Source: Tepidibacter mesophilus (GTDB lineage: Bacteria; Bacillota; Clostridia; Peptostreptococcales; Peptostreptococcaceae). Taken from it: a stretch of 64,000 bases of DNA. Position numbers and translations under genes: made by a program. The stretch is from assembly GCF_002724055.1 (NCBI RefSeq), contig NZ_BDQY01000003.1, positions 1-64,000 on the forward strand, written 5' to 3'. Within the stretch, counting starts at the first letter, position 1, and every line of letters begins with the position of its first letter. The notes below the pieces were generated by a model, which saw nothing but the letters and a program-made list of their open reading frames with translations, was not told where the DNA came from and searched no databases. Shown in pieces: positions 46,157 through 55,690 of the stretch.

Positions 46157-46699
46157 ATGAAGGATACTTTTAACACATTTGTTATAGCTGATCCAAGTAA
46201 ATGTATAGGTTGTAAATCTTGTGAATTAGCTTGTTCGAGTGTGCATAATGAAGAAAATAATATAGGTTATACAGTAGGAACGATGACAACTCCAGTTATA
46301 CCTAGATTATATCTTGTAAAAAATGAGAAATTTTGTGCACCTATACAGTGTAGACATTGTGAAGACGCACCTTGTGCAAATTCATGTCCTAACAAAGCTA
46401 TAAAGCAAGAGAATAATACTATATACGTAGATCAAAATTGTATAGGATGTAAAACTTGTCTTATGGCATGTCCAATAGGCGCGATAGAATTATTGCCACA
46501 GTACAAAAACGAAGAGATAGTAGTTCAATTAGGACTAGAAGAAGAAAAAATTATAGCTTATAAATGTGATTTATGCAAGGGAAGAGAGACAAAGGCTTGT
46601 ATAGATGCATGTCCTGAAAATGCGTTAAAGCTTGTAAATATTAAAGAAGATAAAAAGAATAAGAATATAAAGGCAGCATTAGGACTTATGAATCTTTAA
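46157..46699 (+). CDS. hycB: HycB-like polyferredoxin of the formate-hydrogen complex
   Basis: 180 residues with four [4Fe-4S] motifs: CIGCKSCELAC, CRHCEDAPCANSCP, CIGCKTCLMACP and CDLCKGRETKACIDACP. This is the HycB/HydN family that wires FdhF to hydrogenase. It lies between moeA and the [FeFe] hydrogenase gene. GGTGGGG precedes the ATG. A paralogue follows hydA2, as in hydrogen-dependent CO2 reductase operons. Confidence 0.93.
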   Translation: MKDTFNTFVIADPSKCIGCKSCELACSSVHNEENNIGYTVGTMTTPVIPRLYLVKNEKFCAPIQCRHCEDAPCANSCPNKAIKQENNTIYVDQNCIGCKTCLMACPIGAIELLPQYKNEEIVVQLGLEEEKIIAYKCDLCKGRETKACIDACPENALKLVNIKEDKKNKNIKAALGLMNL

Positions 46700-46717
46700 T
46701 TTAAGGGGGAAGAGGAG

Positions 46718-48091
46718 ATGATAGTCAATATAGATAAGGAAATATGTACAGGATGCAGAAGATGTGCAAGTGTATGTCCTGTAGATGCTATTGAAGGAAA
46801 TCAGGGAGAAGCTCAAATTATAAATGAGGATAAATGTGTTATATGTGGGCAATGCGTACAAATATGTAGTGCTTACTCAAGCGAGTTTGAAGTAGATTCT
46901 ACTTATATAGATAAAAAAGTGAAAGAAAGGGGTATGCTTGAAACGGTTAAAGAACCTCTATTCGCAGCTTATAATATATGTGATGTCCAAAAGGTAAAGA
47001 AAAGTTTGAGCAATGATAAATTACATAAAATAGTTCAATGTGCACCAGCTGTAAGAGTGGCTTTAGCAGAAGATTTTGGATTAGATTTAGGATCTTTAAC
47101 AGATAAAAAACTTGCAGCAGTTCTTAGAAGAATGGGATTTGATAGAGTATACGATACTAATTTTTCAGCAGATTTGACTATAATGGAGGAAGGTAGCGAG
47201 CTTATAAAGAGAGTTACTGAAGGAAATAATCTTCCTATGTTTACATCATGTTGCCCAGCATGGGTTAAATTTATGGAACAAGAGTACCCAGAACTTTCAA
47301 ACCATCTTTCAAGTTGTAAGTCGCCTCAACAAATGGCTGGAGCTATATTTAAAACTTATGGAGCACATATAGATAATGTGAATTCTGAAGATGTATTTAG
47401 TGTATCTGTAATGCCTTGTACGTGTAAGAAATATGAATGCGATAGAGAAGAGATGAATAGTAGTGGATACAAAGATGTCGATGTAGTAATAACGACAAGA
47501 GAGCTAGCTTATTTAATAAAAGATATGGAAATTGATTTTAAAAATATTGAAGAAGAGAAATTTGATAATCCTCTAGGTGATTACACAGGAGCAGGAACTA
47601 TATTTGGGACTACTGGTGGGGTTATGGAAGCTGCTATTAGAACTGGATATGAACTTATTACTAAAGAAAGTATACCAAACATAGATATACACTCTGTAAG
47701 AGGAGAAAATGGAGTAACTAAATCAACTATTGATGTAGGTGATATAAAGTTGAATGTTGCAGTAGTCTCAGGGCTTGAAAATATAAAATCTATACTTGAA
47801 GATGTAAAAAACAATAGATCGAATTTACATTTTATCGAGGTTATGACATGTCCACAAGGTTGTATAAGTGGAGGTGGACAGCCAAAAGTTATTTTAGATA
47901 AATATAAGGAACTTGCATATAACAATAGAAAAAAATCTATTTATGCTCATGATGGTGAATGTGCAGTAAGAAAATCTCATGAAAATGAAAGTATAAAAAA
48001 ATTGTATGAGGAGTTTTTAGGTGAGCCACTTGGAGAAAAATCCCACCATCTTCTACATACAGAATATGCATTGAGAAAGGAGAAATATTAA
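46718..48091 (+). CDS. hydA2: [FeFe] hydrogenase HydA2 of a CO2 reductase / formate hydrogenlyase type complex
   Basis: 457 residues. Two N-terminal [4Fe-4S] clusters (CTGCRRCASVCP, CVICGQCVQIC), no [2Fe-2S] domain, then the H-cluster domain: L1 TSCCPAW, L2 MPCTCKK and L3 MTCPQGCISGGGQP. The compact N-terminus matches HydA2 of hydrogen-dependent CO2 reductases, which take electrons via HycB and not via NAD. AAGGGGGAAGAGG precedes the ATG. It overlaps the next hycB by one base. Confidence 0.94.
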   Translation: MIVNIDKEICTGCRRCASVCPVDAIEGNQGEAQIINEDKCVICGQCVQICSAYSSEFEVDSTYIDKKVKERGMLETVKEPLFAAYNICDVQKVKKSLSNDKLHKIVQCAPAVRVALAEDFGLDLGSLTDKKLAAVLRRMGFDRVYDTNFSADLTIMEEGSELIKRVTEGNNLPMFTSCCPAWVKFMEQEYPELSNHLSSCKSPQQMAGAIFKTYGAHIDNVNSEDVFSVSVMPCTCKKYECDREEMNSSGYKDVDVVITTRELAYLIKDMEIDFKNIEEEKFDNPLGDYTGAGTIFGTTGGVMEAAIRTGYELITKESIPNIDIHSVRGENGVTKSTIDVGDIKLNVAVVSGLENIKSILEDVKNNRSNLHFIEVMTCPQGCISGGGQPKVILDKYKELAYNNRKKSIYAHDGECAVRKSHENESIKKLYEEFLGEPLGEKSHHLLHTEYALRKEKY

Positions 48092-48648
48092 TGAATACTT
48101 TTGTTATAGCAGATCCTAATAAGTGTATAGGGTGTAAAACATGTCAAATAGCTTGTGTAATTGCTCATTCAGATGAGGATATATTCAATCCTGATTGTAA
48201 AAATATATCGTTTAATCCAAGACTTAGCGTTGTAAAAACAGCGGAGGTTAGTGCTCCTATTCAATGTAGACATTGTGAAGATGCTCCATGTGCCAATTCA
48301 TGTCCAAATGGATCTATAGTAAATAAGAATGGAAGCATACAAATAAACGAAGAAACTTGTATAGGTTGCAAAACTTGTCTTATGGCATGTCCACTTGGAG
48401 CTATTGAATTAGTTGATCATTATAGAGATGGACAAAAAGTAGTTCAACCGAATTTAATAGATATGGATTCTAAAAAGTTGTGTTTTAAGGAAAGAATAAT
48501 AGCTAATAAGTGTGACCTTTGTATAAATAGAGATAATGGACCAGCTTGTGTTGAAGTATGTCCTACTGATGCATTCAAAATAGTTAAAGATGAAGATATA
48601 AAACAATCTGTAAAAGACAAGAGAAATAAGAGTGTGTCTTTATTATAA
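48091..48648 (+). CDS. hycB: HycB-like polyferredoxin, second copy
   Basis: 185 residues with four [4Fe-4S] motifs (CIGCKTCQIAC, CRHCEDAPCANSCP, CIGCKTCLMACP, CDLCINRDNGPACVEVCP). Paralogue of the gene at 46157. The ATG shares a base with the hydA2 stop codon. In Acetobacterium-type CO2 reductases the polyferredoxin after hydA2 forms the filament core; the same role is inferred here. Confidence 0.93.
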   Translation: MNTFVIADPNKCIGCKTCQIACVIAHSDEDIFNPDCKNISFNPRLSVVKTAEVSAPIQCRHCEDAPCANSCPNGSIVNKNGSIQINEETCIGCKTCLMACPLGAIELVDHYRDGQKVVQPNLIDMDSKKLCFKERIIANKCDLCINRDNGPACVEVCPTDAFKIVKDEDIKQSVKDKRNKSVSLL

Positions 48649-48683
48649 ATTTTAATTATATAGTTGAAATTTCAGTGATTTAA

Positions 48684-48762
48684 AAAAATGATGCTTATTA
48701 AAATAATGCTAATGTATTAAATATTTTAATCATTCGCTAACATTTGAATAAGCATCATTTTT
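48684..48762. repeat. R1 long-hairpin element, copy c (internally deleted)
   Basis: 79 bases: AAAAATGATGCTTATT pairs with AATAAGCATCATTTTT. Between them AATGTATTAAATATT and TTTTAATCATTCGCTAACAT match the two outer arms of copy a (AATGTGTTAAATATT and TTTAAATCATTCTCTAACAT), joined without the apex. It thus looks like a deletion derivative. It may also end transcription of the fdhF operon. Confidence 0.7.
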
Positions 48763-48909
48763 GGTTATATTATTATAGCAAAATGATATTAATTAAAATA
48801 TATGTTAATAAGTAAAAATTTGTATTGTTCTGTAATTTAAAGGATAATAAAAAAAGTGATATAATATGTATTATGTAATAGGGAATGTCGCATTTGTGGA
48901 GGATTTTAT

Positions 48910-49863
48910 ATGATTGATTCATACCAAAGAAGAATAAATTATTTGAGAATTTCAGTTACTGACTTATGTAATTTGAGGTGTAGATATTGTATGCCTAATG
49001 AAGGGATAGATAAGATAAGTCACAGTGATGTACTGACACTTGAAGAAATCGAAACAATAGCAAAGGTTTTTGTAGAATTGGGAGTAGATAAGATAAGAAT
49101 AACTGGAGGCGAGCCTTTAGTTAGAAAAGGTATGCTTGGCTTAATTGAGAATATAGGAAAACTTGAAGGGTTAAAAGATTTTGCTATAACGACTAATGGT
49201 ATAATGCTTAAAAAGCATGCAAAAGAATTAAAAGATGCAGGAGTAAATAGATTAAATATAAGCCTGGATACTTTAGATGAAGAAAAGTATGAGTATATAA
49301 CTAGAGGTGGACAACTTAAAGATGCTTTAGATGGAATTAAAAAAGCACAAGAAGTAGGTTTAAGCCCTATCAAATTAAATACTGTATTAATTAAAGGGTT
49401 TAATGATGATGAAATTCAGGATTTAGTAGATTTTACTAATAGTGGTATTGATGTAAGATTTATAGAGCTTATGCCAATGGGTGAGGCAAGGAATTGGGCT
49501 ATTGATAATTTTATTTCTAATGAGTATGTATTAGAAAAAATTAATGGTCTAAAAGAGGTAAAAAGAGATGATATAAATTCACCTGCAAATTATTATAAAC
49601 TACCTAGTGCAAAAGGTAAGGTTGGATTTATAAATCCTATATCATGTAAATTTTGTTCTAATTGTAATAGAGTAAGACTTACTAGTGATGGGAAGTTGAA
49701 ATTATGTCTTCATTCTAATGAGGAAGTAGATTTAAAAACACCTCTTAGAAATAAAGAAGATATAAAAGATATAATAATAGATGCAATTTCTAAAAAACCT
49801 AAAGAACATCATCTAGAAGAAGGCGATTATATAACTAGAAATATGATAGCAATAGGAGGTTAG
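48910..49863 (+). CDS. moaA: GTP 3',8-cyclase MoaA
   Basis: 317 residues. Radical SAM enzyme for the first step of molybdopterin synthesis. CNLRCRYC near the start binds the SAM cluster; the C-terminal [21 protein letters not shown] binds the GTP-holding cluster; the protein ends in IGG, the catalytic double-Gly tail. GTGGAGGA precedes the ATG. moaC follows after one base. A TATAAT at 48860 is a possible own promoter. Confidence 0.96.
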   Translation: MIDSYQRRINYLRISVTDLCNLRCRYCMPNEGIDKISHSDVLTLEEIETIAKVFVELGVDKIRITGGEPLVRKGMLGLIENIGKLEGLKDFAITTNGIMLKKHAKELKDAGVNRLNISLDTLDEEKYEYITRGGQLKDALDGIKKAQEVGLSPIKLNTVLIKGFNDDEIQDLVDFTNSGIDVRFIELMPMGEARNWAIDNFISNEYVLEKINGLKEVKRDDINSPANYYKLPSAKGKVGFINPISCKFCSNCNRVRLTSDGKLKLCLHSNEEVDLKTPLRNKEDIKDIIIDAISKKPKEHHLEEGDYITRNMIAIGG

Positions 49864-49864
49864 T

Positions 49865-50329
49865 ATGGATTTCACACACTTTAATGAAAGCGGAAGAGCT
49901 AAAATGGTAGATGTAGGGGGCAAGAATGATACTGAAAGAGTTGCTGTAGCTACTGGAATAATTAATATGAAAAAAGAAACTGTAGATAGAATAAAAGATG
50001 GACTTATTAAAAAGGGAGATGTTTTATCCGTTGCCCAAATAGGTGGGATTATGGGTGCTAAAAAAACATCTGATTTGATACCTATGTGTCACAATATATT
50101 TTTAACTGGTGCAAATATAGAGTTTAAGGTATTGCATGAGAGCATAGAAATACAAGCAACTGTTAAAACATATGGTAAAACAGGTGTTGAAATGGAAGCT
50201 TTAACTGCTGTATCTATGACTGCTTTAACTATTTATGATATGTGTAAAGCTATTGATAAGGATATGGTTATAGGTGATATAAAGCTTATTAAAAAAACTG
50301 GTGGAAAATCTGATTATAATAGAGAGTAA
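49865..50329 (+). CDS. moaC: Cyclic pyranopterin monophosphate synthase MoaC
   Basis: 154 residues. Acts after MoaA to give cPMP. Motifs: [17 protein letters not shown] near the start, [26 protein letters not shown] (active-site region) and [32 protein letters not shown] is within the moaA end. Operon with moaA and the MOSC protein. Confidence 0.96.
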   Translation: MDFTHFNESGRAKMVDVGGKNDTERVAVATGIINMKKETVDRIKDGLIKKGDVLSVAQIGGIMGAKKTSDLIPMCHNIFLTGANIEFKVLHESIEIQATVKTYGKTGVEMEALTAVSMTALTIYDMCKAIDKDMVIGDIKLIKKTGGKSDYNRE

Positions 50330-50353
50330 ATCATTTAATAGGGGGGACTTATT

Positions 50354-50794
50354 ATGAATAAGTTTGGAAAGGTCATAGATATAAATATAAGTGAAAAAAA
50401 AGGAGTTGTTAAACATCCGATACCAAAAGGAGAATTTAGAGAGAATCATGGTCTTGTTGGAGATGCTCATGCAGGAGAATGGCATAGACAAGTGAGTTTA
50501 CTTGCTCAGGAAAGTATAGATAAAATGAAAGCATCTGGGGTAGAAGGACTTGAAAGTGGTAAATTTGCAGAGAATATTACTACTGAAGGAATTGTACTTT
50601 ATGAATTACCGGTTGGAACTAAGTTAAAGGTTGGGGAGACTATTCAAGAGGTAACTCAGATTGGTAAGGAGTGCCATGGAGGATGTGAAATAAGAAGATT
50701 GGTTGGAGATTGTGTAATGCCAAGAGAGGGAATATTTACGAAAATTATTAAGGGTGGCCTTGTTAAAGCTGGAGATGTTATAGAAGTATTATAA
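50354..50794 (+). CDS. MOSC domain protein
   Basis: 146 residues. MOSC (molybdenum cofactor sulfurase C-terminal) fold: NHGLVGDAHAGEWHRQVSLLAQESID, FAENITTEGI, and the conserved Cys region QIGKECHGGCEIRRLVGDCVMPREGIF. In clostridia this protein often sits with moaA, moaC and mog genes and may handle sulfur or cofactor delivery. GGGGGGAC precedes the ATG. Last gene of the island. Confidence 0.92.
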   Translation: MNKFGKVIDINISEKKGVVKHPIPKGEFRENHGLVGDAHAGEWHRQVSLLAQESIDKMKASGVEGLESGKFAENITTEGIVLYELPVGTKLKVGETIQEVTQIGKECHGGCEIRRLVGDCVMPREGIFTKIIKGGLVKAGDVIEVL

Positions 50795-50898
50795 AATTAA
50801 GGGTATATAATTTAAAGTGTGTAGACTTATGAAAAGTGGTGATAATGAAAGATATCTATTATGTATTATTTAGGGTTAAACGAGAGTTTGTATTAATT

Positions 50899-50928
50899 AA
50901 AAAGCTAGGATAATTATCCTAGCTTTTT
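50899..50928 (+). terminator. Terminator after the MOSC gene
   Basis: AAAAAGCTAGGAT pairs with ATCCTAGCTTTTT around AATT. Confidence 0.92.
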
Positions 50929-51040
50929 GTGCTTAGTTTTTTAACACCAAATTTAGGTTATGAAGAAAAAAATAACTATATAGAGTAAGATTCAGTCTTG
51001 TTTGTTTTATATACAATCAATAAATTGACCAATTCTAAGT

Positions 51041-51421
51041 TTACTTATTAACTATTTTAACGAAATAATCTGTAGGTCCCATAGGATAAGGGAATTCAGC
51101 TCTTAATACAATTGCTTTATTTTCTCTTATTGCTTGATCTATTTTATTTGCTACATCATCTGTTTCTAGTGTCATACAAATACCTGTCATAAGACTAAGT
51201 ACTGGTTTAAGCTTAAAAGCTGCTATGGATGCTACTATATCTTCAGCAGTATCTCTACGATTAAAGGCATCTCTTAATTCATAAAGAGTATCCCTGTCTG
51301 TTATTTTTAATTCTATGTAAGTCTCATAATCTGTTGAATAATCAGATGAAGCATAGGCTGTAGTCATAATTCCAAACACTAACATTAAACACATAGCAAT
51401 AGGTAATAATCTCTTTTTCAT
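51041..51421 (-). CDS. Small secreted protein of unknown function
   Basis: 126 residues. Signal peptide of about 25 residues ends in AYAS. The mature part has alternating polar/hydrophobic stretches (YIELKITDRDTLYELRDAF, VLRAEFPYPMG) and a single Cys. No family recognised. GGGGGTA lies upstream of the ATG on the minus strand. It starts the accessory region of secreted hypothetical proteins. Confidence 0.65.
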   Translation of the reverse strand: MKKRLLPIAMCLMLVFGIMTTAYASSDYSTDYETYIELKITDRDTLYELRDAFNRRDTAEDIVASIAAFKLKPVLSLMTGICMTLETDDVANKIDQAIRENKAIVLRAEFPYPMGPTDYFVKIVNK

Positions 51422-51675
51422 AATTGTACCCCCTGGTTTTTATAATTTAAAATTTTGAGTCATCGTAATAATTGTCATTGAAATAGTTACTTTTATTTTT
51501 TTCTCCAGCCATAAATAACATTGGTGTTGTTATGAAATAAATAATTTGAATTACAAAAGATATTCAATCTTTAATATAAAAAACCTCTTAAAAATACAAT
51601 TATTTGTAATTTGCCTAATTTTATTACAATATATTCCATATACATTATCGCCCTTTTCATCTAAATTTATTTGAC

Positions 51676-51855
51676 TTATAGAAAAAGGGGACTATTATTT
51701 TTTACAATACAAGCTATTTTACTTACTGCATCTTCAAACTCTTGAGTCAGAGCAAATCTATTGTCTATTGCAAACTTTTCAGTGAATAAGAGTATTTTTA
51801 AATCTGCATCATCAAGGATCAATTCTTACTGTGTTTTTTCTTCTATTAATGCCAT
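51676..51855 (-). pseudogene. Broken small gene with an in-frame stop
   Basis: The minus-strand frame reads MALIEEKTQ, a TAA (51826-51828), then ELILDDADLKILLF and continues about 50 residues to a stop at 51676. The continuation is protein-like (acidic, with hydrophobic positions), so a gene of about 59 residues was likely interrupted by a nonsense change. No clear ribosome binding site. It lies just downstream of the propeller-like gene. Low certainty. Confidence 0.35.
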
Positions 51856-51884
51856 TAAATATCACTTAAAAATACAGTGTAGAA

Positions 51885-52919
51885 TTATCTTAAAACAACA
51901 AAATTTCTAATATTCCCATTTGTTTTGAACCAGACTTCTTTTGAATCTTTTGTTGAAAAATCATAATACAATATTACTTTTGGGTATATAGTAATTCCTG
52001 TAGTATCTGATATAGGTTCACAATTAAAGTTAGTTGCTATGTAATAAAAGCCATTTCCATCTATTGAGAAATTAGGAGAAGATATATCCATGTAGTTACT
52101 AGAATCTTTTATTATAGGATTATATCTTTGAGTTTTAATATCAAGTAAATAAATTTTTCTTTGTCCATATGATATAAGGTCATGATTATCATTAGCTGTA
52201 AACAGAGCTTTATTACCATTAGAATATATAGATACATCTAAAACATCTTTGTTTAGAGTACATAAAGTTTTTGATTTATTAGTAGACAAATTTATTAATT
52301 TTAAATAATGTGGAGCTACTTGTGGAGCTACTTCAAGAGGTGTTTGGTTTTTATTAGCTTTATCTACGTTTTCATAATCTTGTTTTGATGAAAATACAAC
52401 AGCCAATACTTCTCCTGTTGAATTATTCACATCAAAACTTTTTATACTTAAATCTTCTTCTTCAGGATTGAATATATCAATTTTATCTGTTTTAGTATCA
52501 TATGTTGCAACAGTAAAGTTTCTATGGTTACCTCTTAGGGATACCCTCATATATATTTTTTCTGATTTTTCATCTACTCTTAAATAATCAACAGATGCAA
52601 AGTCAGATGTTAATTTTCTTGATTTATTAGTCTTTAAATTTAGCTCATATAACTGAGTATATTTACTATTCTCCCTACTTGTATAGTATAAAAATTTTTT
52701 GTTTTTAGTTTGAATTGAAGTAGGATAATCAGTCATAGGTCTTTTGTTCAACAAATCATTTTCTTTTGATTTTATATTGTATTTGTAATAATGATTATTT
52801 AATTGAGTGTCTACAAAAGTAACTAATAAATAAGGACTTAAGTTTTCTTTTTTGTTATAAATATATATATAACTAGCTAAAACAAAAATTAAACATACTA
52901 TAGAAATTATTTTTTTCAT
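51885..52919 (-). CDS. Membrane-anchored beta-propeller-like protein (TolB/PD40 style)
   Basis: 344 residues. Short cytoplasmic start, one transmembrane helix (about 4-24), then repeated blocks typical of PD40/WD40-like propellers: KFLYYTSRENSKYTQLYELN, IYMRVSLRGNHRNFTVATYD, ALFTANDNHDLISYG, FSIDGNGFYYIAT. Likely an extracytoplasmic binding protein. A broken gene lies 6 bases upstream (52926-53480), so they once formed an operon. Confidence 0.65.
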   Translation of the reverse strand: MKKIISIVCLIFVLASYIYIYNKKENLSPYLLVTFVDTQLNNHYYKYNIKSKENDLLNKRPMTDYPTSIQTKNKKFLYYTSRENSKYTQLYELNLKTNKSRKLTSDFASVDYLRVDEKSEKIYMRVSLRGNHRNFTVATYDTKTDKIDIFNPEEEDLSIKSFDVNNSTGEVLAVVFSSKQDYENVDKANKNQTPLEVAPQVAPHYLKLINLSTNKSKTLCTLNKDVLDVSIYSNGNKALFTANDNHDLISYGQRKIYLLDIKTQRYNPIIKDSSNYMDISSPNFSIDGNGFYYIATNFNCEPISDTTGITIYPKVILYYDFSTKDSKEVWFKTNGNIRNFVVLR

Positions 52920-52925
52920 TTTATT

Positions 52926-53480
52926 TTATCCTCTCAATGCAATTTTTCTATCAAGTCCTGTTTTTGTTGTACAATCATGATCTTCTAATTTTTTACCATC
53001 AGCACCTGTTTTTCTTACCCCATAATAATAAGAAACTTGACCATATACTACTTGTCCAGCTAAATTACGTTTAACTCTTCTTTTTGAGTTATTATCATTA
53101 CTACTTCTTATAATTGCAGGCTTTCCTTCGCCATCATAAAAAACTGTCATTTAAGGTTCTGCTCTTGGAAGTTCTATATTTTCATTTTTATCTTCTAATT
53201 TGACTGCTCTATTTTCAGCAATGGCACGCTTTTCTCCTTTTGATATATCTTTATTACTGTCATTTGATCTTGAACTCTTAACTACTTCCTATTTTAAATT
53301 TTCTTCATGCATATTAGTTACTTTTATATTACATTGTGAGTCATATTCAACTATTGTTTCTGGTTCCATAGATGAAGGTATTATGTATATATCTTGTGTT
53401 TTAGGGTCAGAAAATACACAAGTAAAACCTAATAGCGCAATTAAAGCTAATTCTATAACTATTTTTTTACCACGGTATAT
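52926..53480 (-). pseudogene. Secreted-protein gene broken by two in-frame stops
   Basis: One continuous minus-strand frame of 185 codons. It begins with a signal-like segment (KKIVIELALIALLGFTCVF) after AAGGAGAG, where an ATA stands in place of the expected ATG (53478-53480). A TAG at 53289-53291 and a TAA at 53151-53153 interrupt it, and it ends with MTVFYDGEGKPAII through DRKIALRG. The last 74 codons alone look like a gene but lack a binding site. Three lesions argue for decay over sequencing error. Confidence 0.65.
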
Positions 53481-53499
53481 GAGTATACTCTCCTTATAA

Positions 53500-53898
53500 G
53501 CTTATGTAAATAATTTTATTTTTGCTTTTTTTTACAAATTTTTTCACTTTTTTTTACATTAAATTTAACTACTTTATTATACAATCATTAAAATTGCTCT
53601 GTATGGTACAAAAGTACTTTTAATCTAAATTGGTAGATGTATTTTAATGATGCTTTAAATTTTATTATACATGCAAGTGTATGTTTGTCTAAAAGTTTTT
53701 AGTAATTTAAAACATGTAAAAAAATGGAATGTAATGATAAAATAAAGATATTACTATACAATCAATTACAAGCGTATTAAAACAAAAGACGATTTTGTTT
53801 TTAGTAGAATTATTGGATAAATATAGTATATATAGATTGAGTTAATAAAATCAATGGGTGTAGAATGTACTACACTAGATATATAGGGGGGAAGAGAA
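53500..53898. other. Intergenic region between divergent genes
   Basis: About 400 AT-rich bases. T-rich runs (TTTTTTTACA twice near 53528-53560), no ORF, no repeat family member. GGGGGGAAGAG at the end is the binding site for the next gene. Confidence 0.4.
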
Positions 53899-54990
53899 AT
53901 GTTTAGTAAGTTAAGATTGTGTTTGTTAGGTGTATGTGTTACATGTATAAGTGTGTTTATATTATGTGGATGTACGAACGCAGCAAAAATAGAAGTTTCT
54001 AAAAAACTTTCAGATTTTGAAATATGTAAACCTGAAAGCGATGGGCAATTTCATGATGGTTTATTATGGGGGGCATACTCAGATGGAACTAGTGTTTATT
54101 ATAACTATAATGGAAATATAGCATTTCCTTTGCCTTCAAACATTAAGCCTATAAGTGATTTCTATAATGAAAGAGCAGTAGTAGTAGATAATAAAACTGG
54201 TCTATGTGGTTATATTGATACAAAAGGTAAAATAGTTATACCGTGTAAATATAAAAATGCTTCTATATTTTCTCAAGAGTTAGCTTATGTAGACATAGAT
54301 GATTCTAGACCAGGTGTTTTTATTGATAAAAAGGGAAATATTGTGACTACTTTAACAAGAAAATATAGTTCTGATTATTTTTTTAGTGAGGGATTAGCCA
54401 TAGTTTATGATTTGAAAAATGGAAAACAAGGTTGTATAAATAAATCTGGAGAATTAGTAATTCCTTGTAAATATACTTTTATTCGTCCGATTTCAGAGGG
54501 ATTATCAGTTGTTGAAAATGATAAAGGACAATATGGTTATATGAATAAAGAAGGAAAAATAGTTATACCTTTTCAGTACAAAGGTGCAGGAGATTTTTCA
54601 GAAGGATTAGCAGTTGTGGAAAATGACAAAGGACAATGTGGCTATATAAATAAAGATGGGAAAATAGCTATCCCTTTTCAATATAAAGATGCAGGAAATT
54701 TCTCAGAAGGATTAGCATCTGTCACAAACAATAAAGGTAAGTGGGGATTTATTGATAAAACAGCTACATTAGTGATTCCTTATCAAAATTATACTAAAGT
54801 ATCTGATTTTAAAGAGGGAATTTGTTTAGTTGGAATAGAGGATAATTCAGGAGGAAAATTTGGCTATATAGACAGTAAAGGTAAATTACTTACACAGCTT
54901 GAATATAGAATTGATTCGACTTCTTTCAAAGAGGGGAAAGCTGTTGCTGTAAAAGATGATCGCACTGCAATTATTATAGAAAATGATTGA
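53899..54990 (+). CDS. WG-repeat lipoprotein
   Basis: 363 residues. Lipoprotein signal with lipobox LCGC at about 24-27. The body is about eight WG repeats (GYIDTKGKIVIPCKYKNAS, GYMNKEGKIVIPFQYKGAG, GYINKDGKIAIPFQYKDAG, WGFIDKTATLVIPYQNYTK and others), each with FSEGLAVV-type partners. Repeats 5 and 6 are nearly identical, suggesting recent duplication. WG-repeat proteins are surface proteins of unknown ligand. GGGGGGAAGAG precedes the ATG. Confidence 0.9.
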   Translation: MFSKLRLCLLGVCVTCISVFILCGCTNAAKIEVSKKLSDFEICKPESDGQFHDGLLWGAYSDGTSVYYNYNGNIAFPLPSNIKPISDFYNERAVVVDNKTGLCGYIDTKGKIVIPCKYKNASIFSQELAYVDIDDSRPGVFIDKKGNIVTTLTRKYSSDYFFSEGLAIVYDLKNGKQGCINKSGELVIPCKYTFIRPISEGLSVVENDKGQYGYMNKEGKIVIPFQYKGAGDFSEGLAVVENDKGQCGYINKDGKIAIPFQYKDAGNFSEGLASVTNNKGKWGFIDKTATLVIPYQNYTKVSDFKEGICLVGIEDNSGGKFGYIDSKGKLLTQLEYRIDSTSFKEGKAVAVKDDRTAIIIEND

Positions 54991-55690
54991 TTATTCTATT
55001 AAATACATGTAATTCTTTATTAGTATAAAATCTATGACCCATTTCATTACGAAGGGGTATGTAATTCAATCTGTGTCTAAGCCACTTTTTCAATCCACTG
55101 CAAATTTTTATATCAAGCATAATATTGTATCTAAAGGGATTGAAACTGATTTATATTATAATTACAGATCTATTTATTTATTATTTTAGATTTGTGAAAA
55201 TATTTATTTGTTTATTCAAAATCAATCAATGTATTTGTTTAGGCTATAATTTATTTAAATAATTTTTGTATAATGGTTTTACAGTTTTCAACAGATACTT
55301 TGCGTGTGGGTGATATGATTGCTGGTACTGCTTTATTTAAAAAGAACAAAAATAGAAAGAGGTTCTAATCGTTATTTTAAGAATTTTTAAAAATAAATGA
55401 CTTTTAAATTTATATCCAATGGTTTCAATTTGATTTTCAGTGGTATAATATTTTTTTTGTGAATATGTTATTACATAAAGCACTTATTTAAGAAAATTTG
55501 AGTATAAACACATGTATTGGATAATAACAAAATCATATGGCTTAGTGATATGGATACTGGTACTATCTTTAATAATGAACAAAATAACTTTTTATTATTT
55601 ATAAAATAAATAGAGATAATAATTGAGTTAAAAGTATTTTTAAACTCATGATAATGTGATTTAGAAAGAATCAAATAAAGGAGTATTACT
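54991..55690. other. Intergenic region with decayed gene fragments
   Basis: About 700 bases without an intact gene. Near 55293 the plus strand reads TDTLRVGDMIAGTALF before a stop, like the C-terminal end of RDD-family membrane proteins (family consensus has GDKIAGT). Near 55535 a second similar piece reads LSDMDTGTIF. Related DNA also occurs near 58225 and 59087. These look like worn copies of one ancestral gene end. Confidence 0.4.

Noticed and set aside
47581-47925. A 114-residue minus-strand ORF
   Set aside because: It lies wholly antisense within hydA2 and follows the codon pattern of that gene.
48660-48909. Moco riboswitch before moaA
   Set aside because: The region is AT-rich, holds the deleted R1 hairpin and a simple promoter, and lacks the conserved Moco motif blocks.
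53200-53499. A 99-residue plus-strand ORF
   Set aside because: It lacks a ribosome binding site and is antisense to the decayed secreted-protein gene, whose frame carries the signal-like start and continuity.
55116-55146. A CRISPR-repeat-like end, AAAGGGATTGAAAC
   Set aside because: Only one copy is present; no spaced repeats and no cas genes occur in the window.
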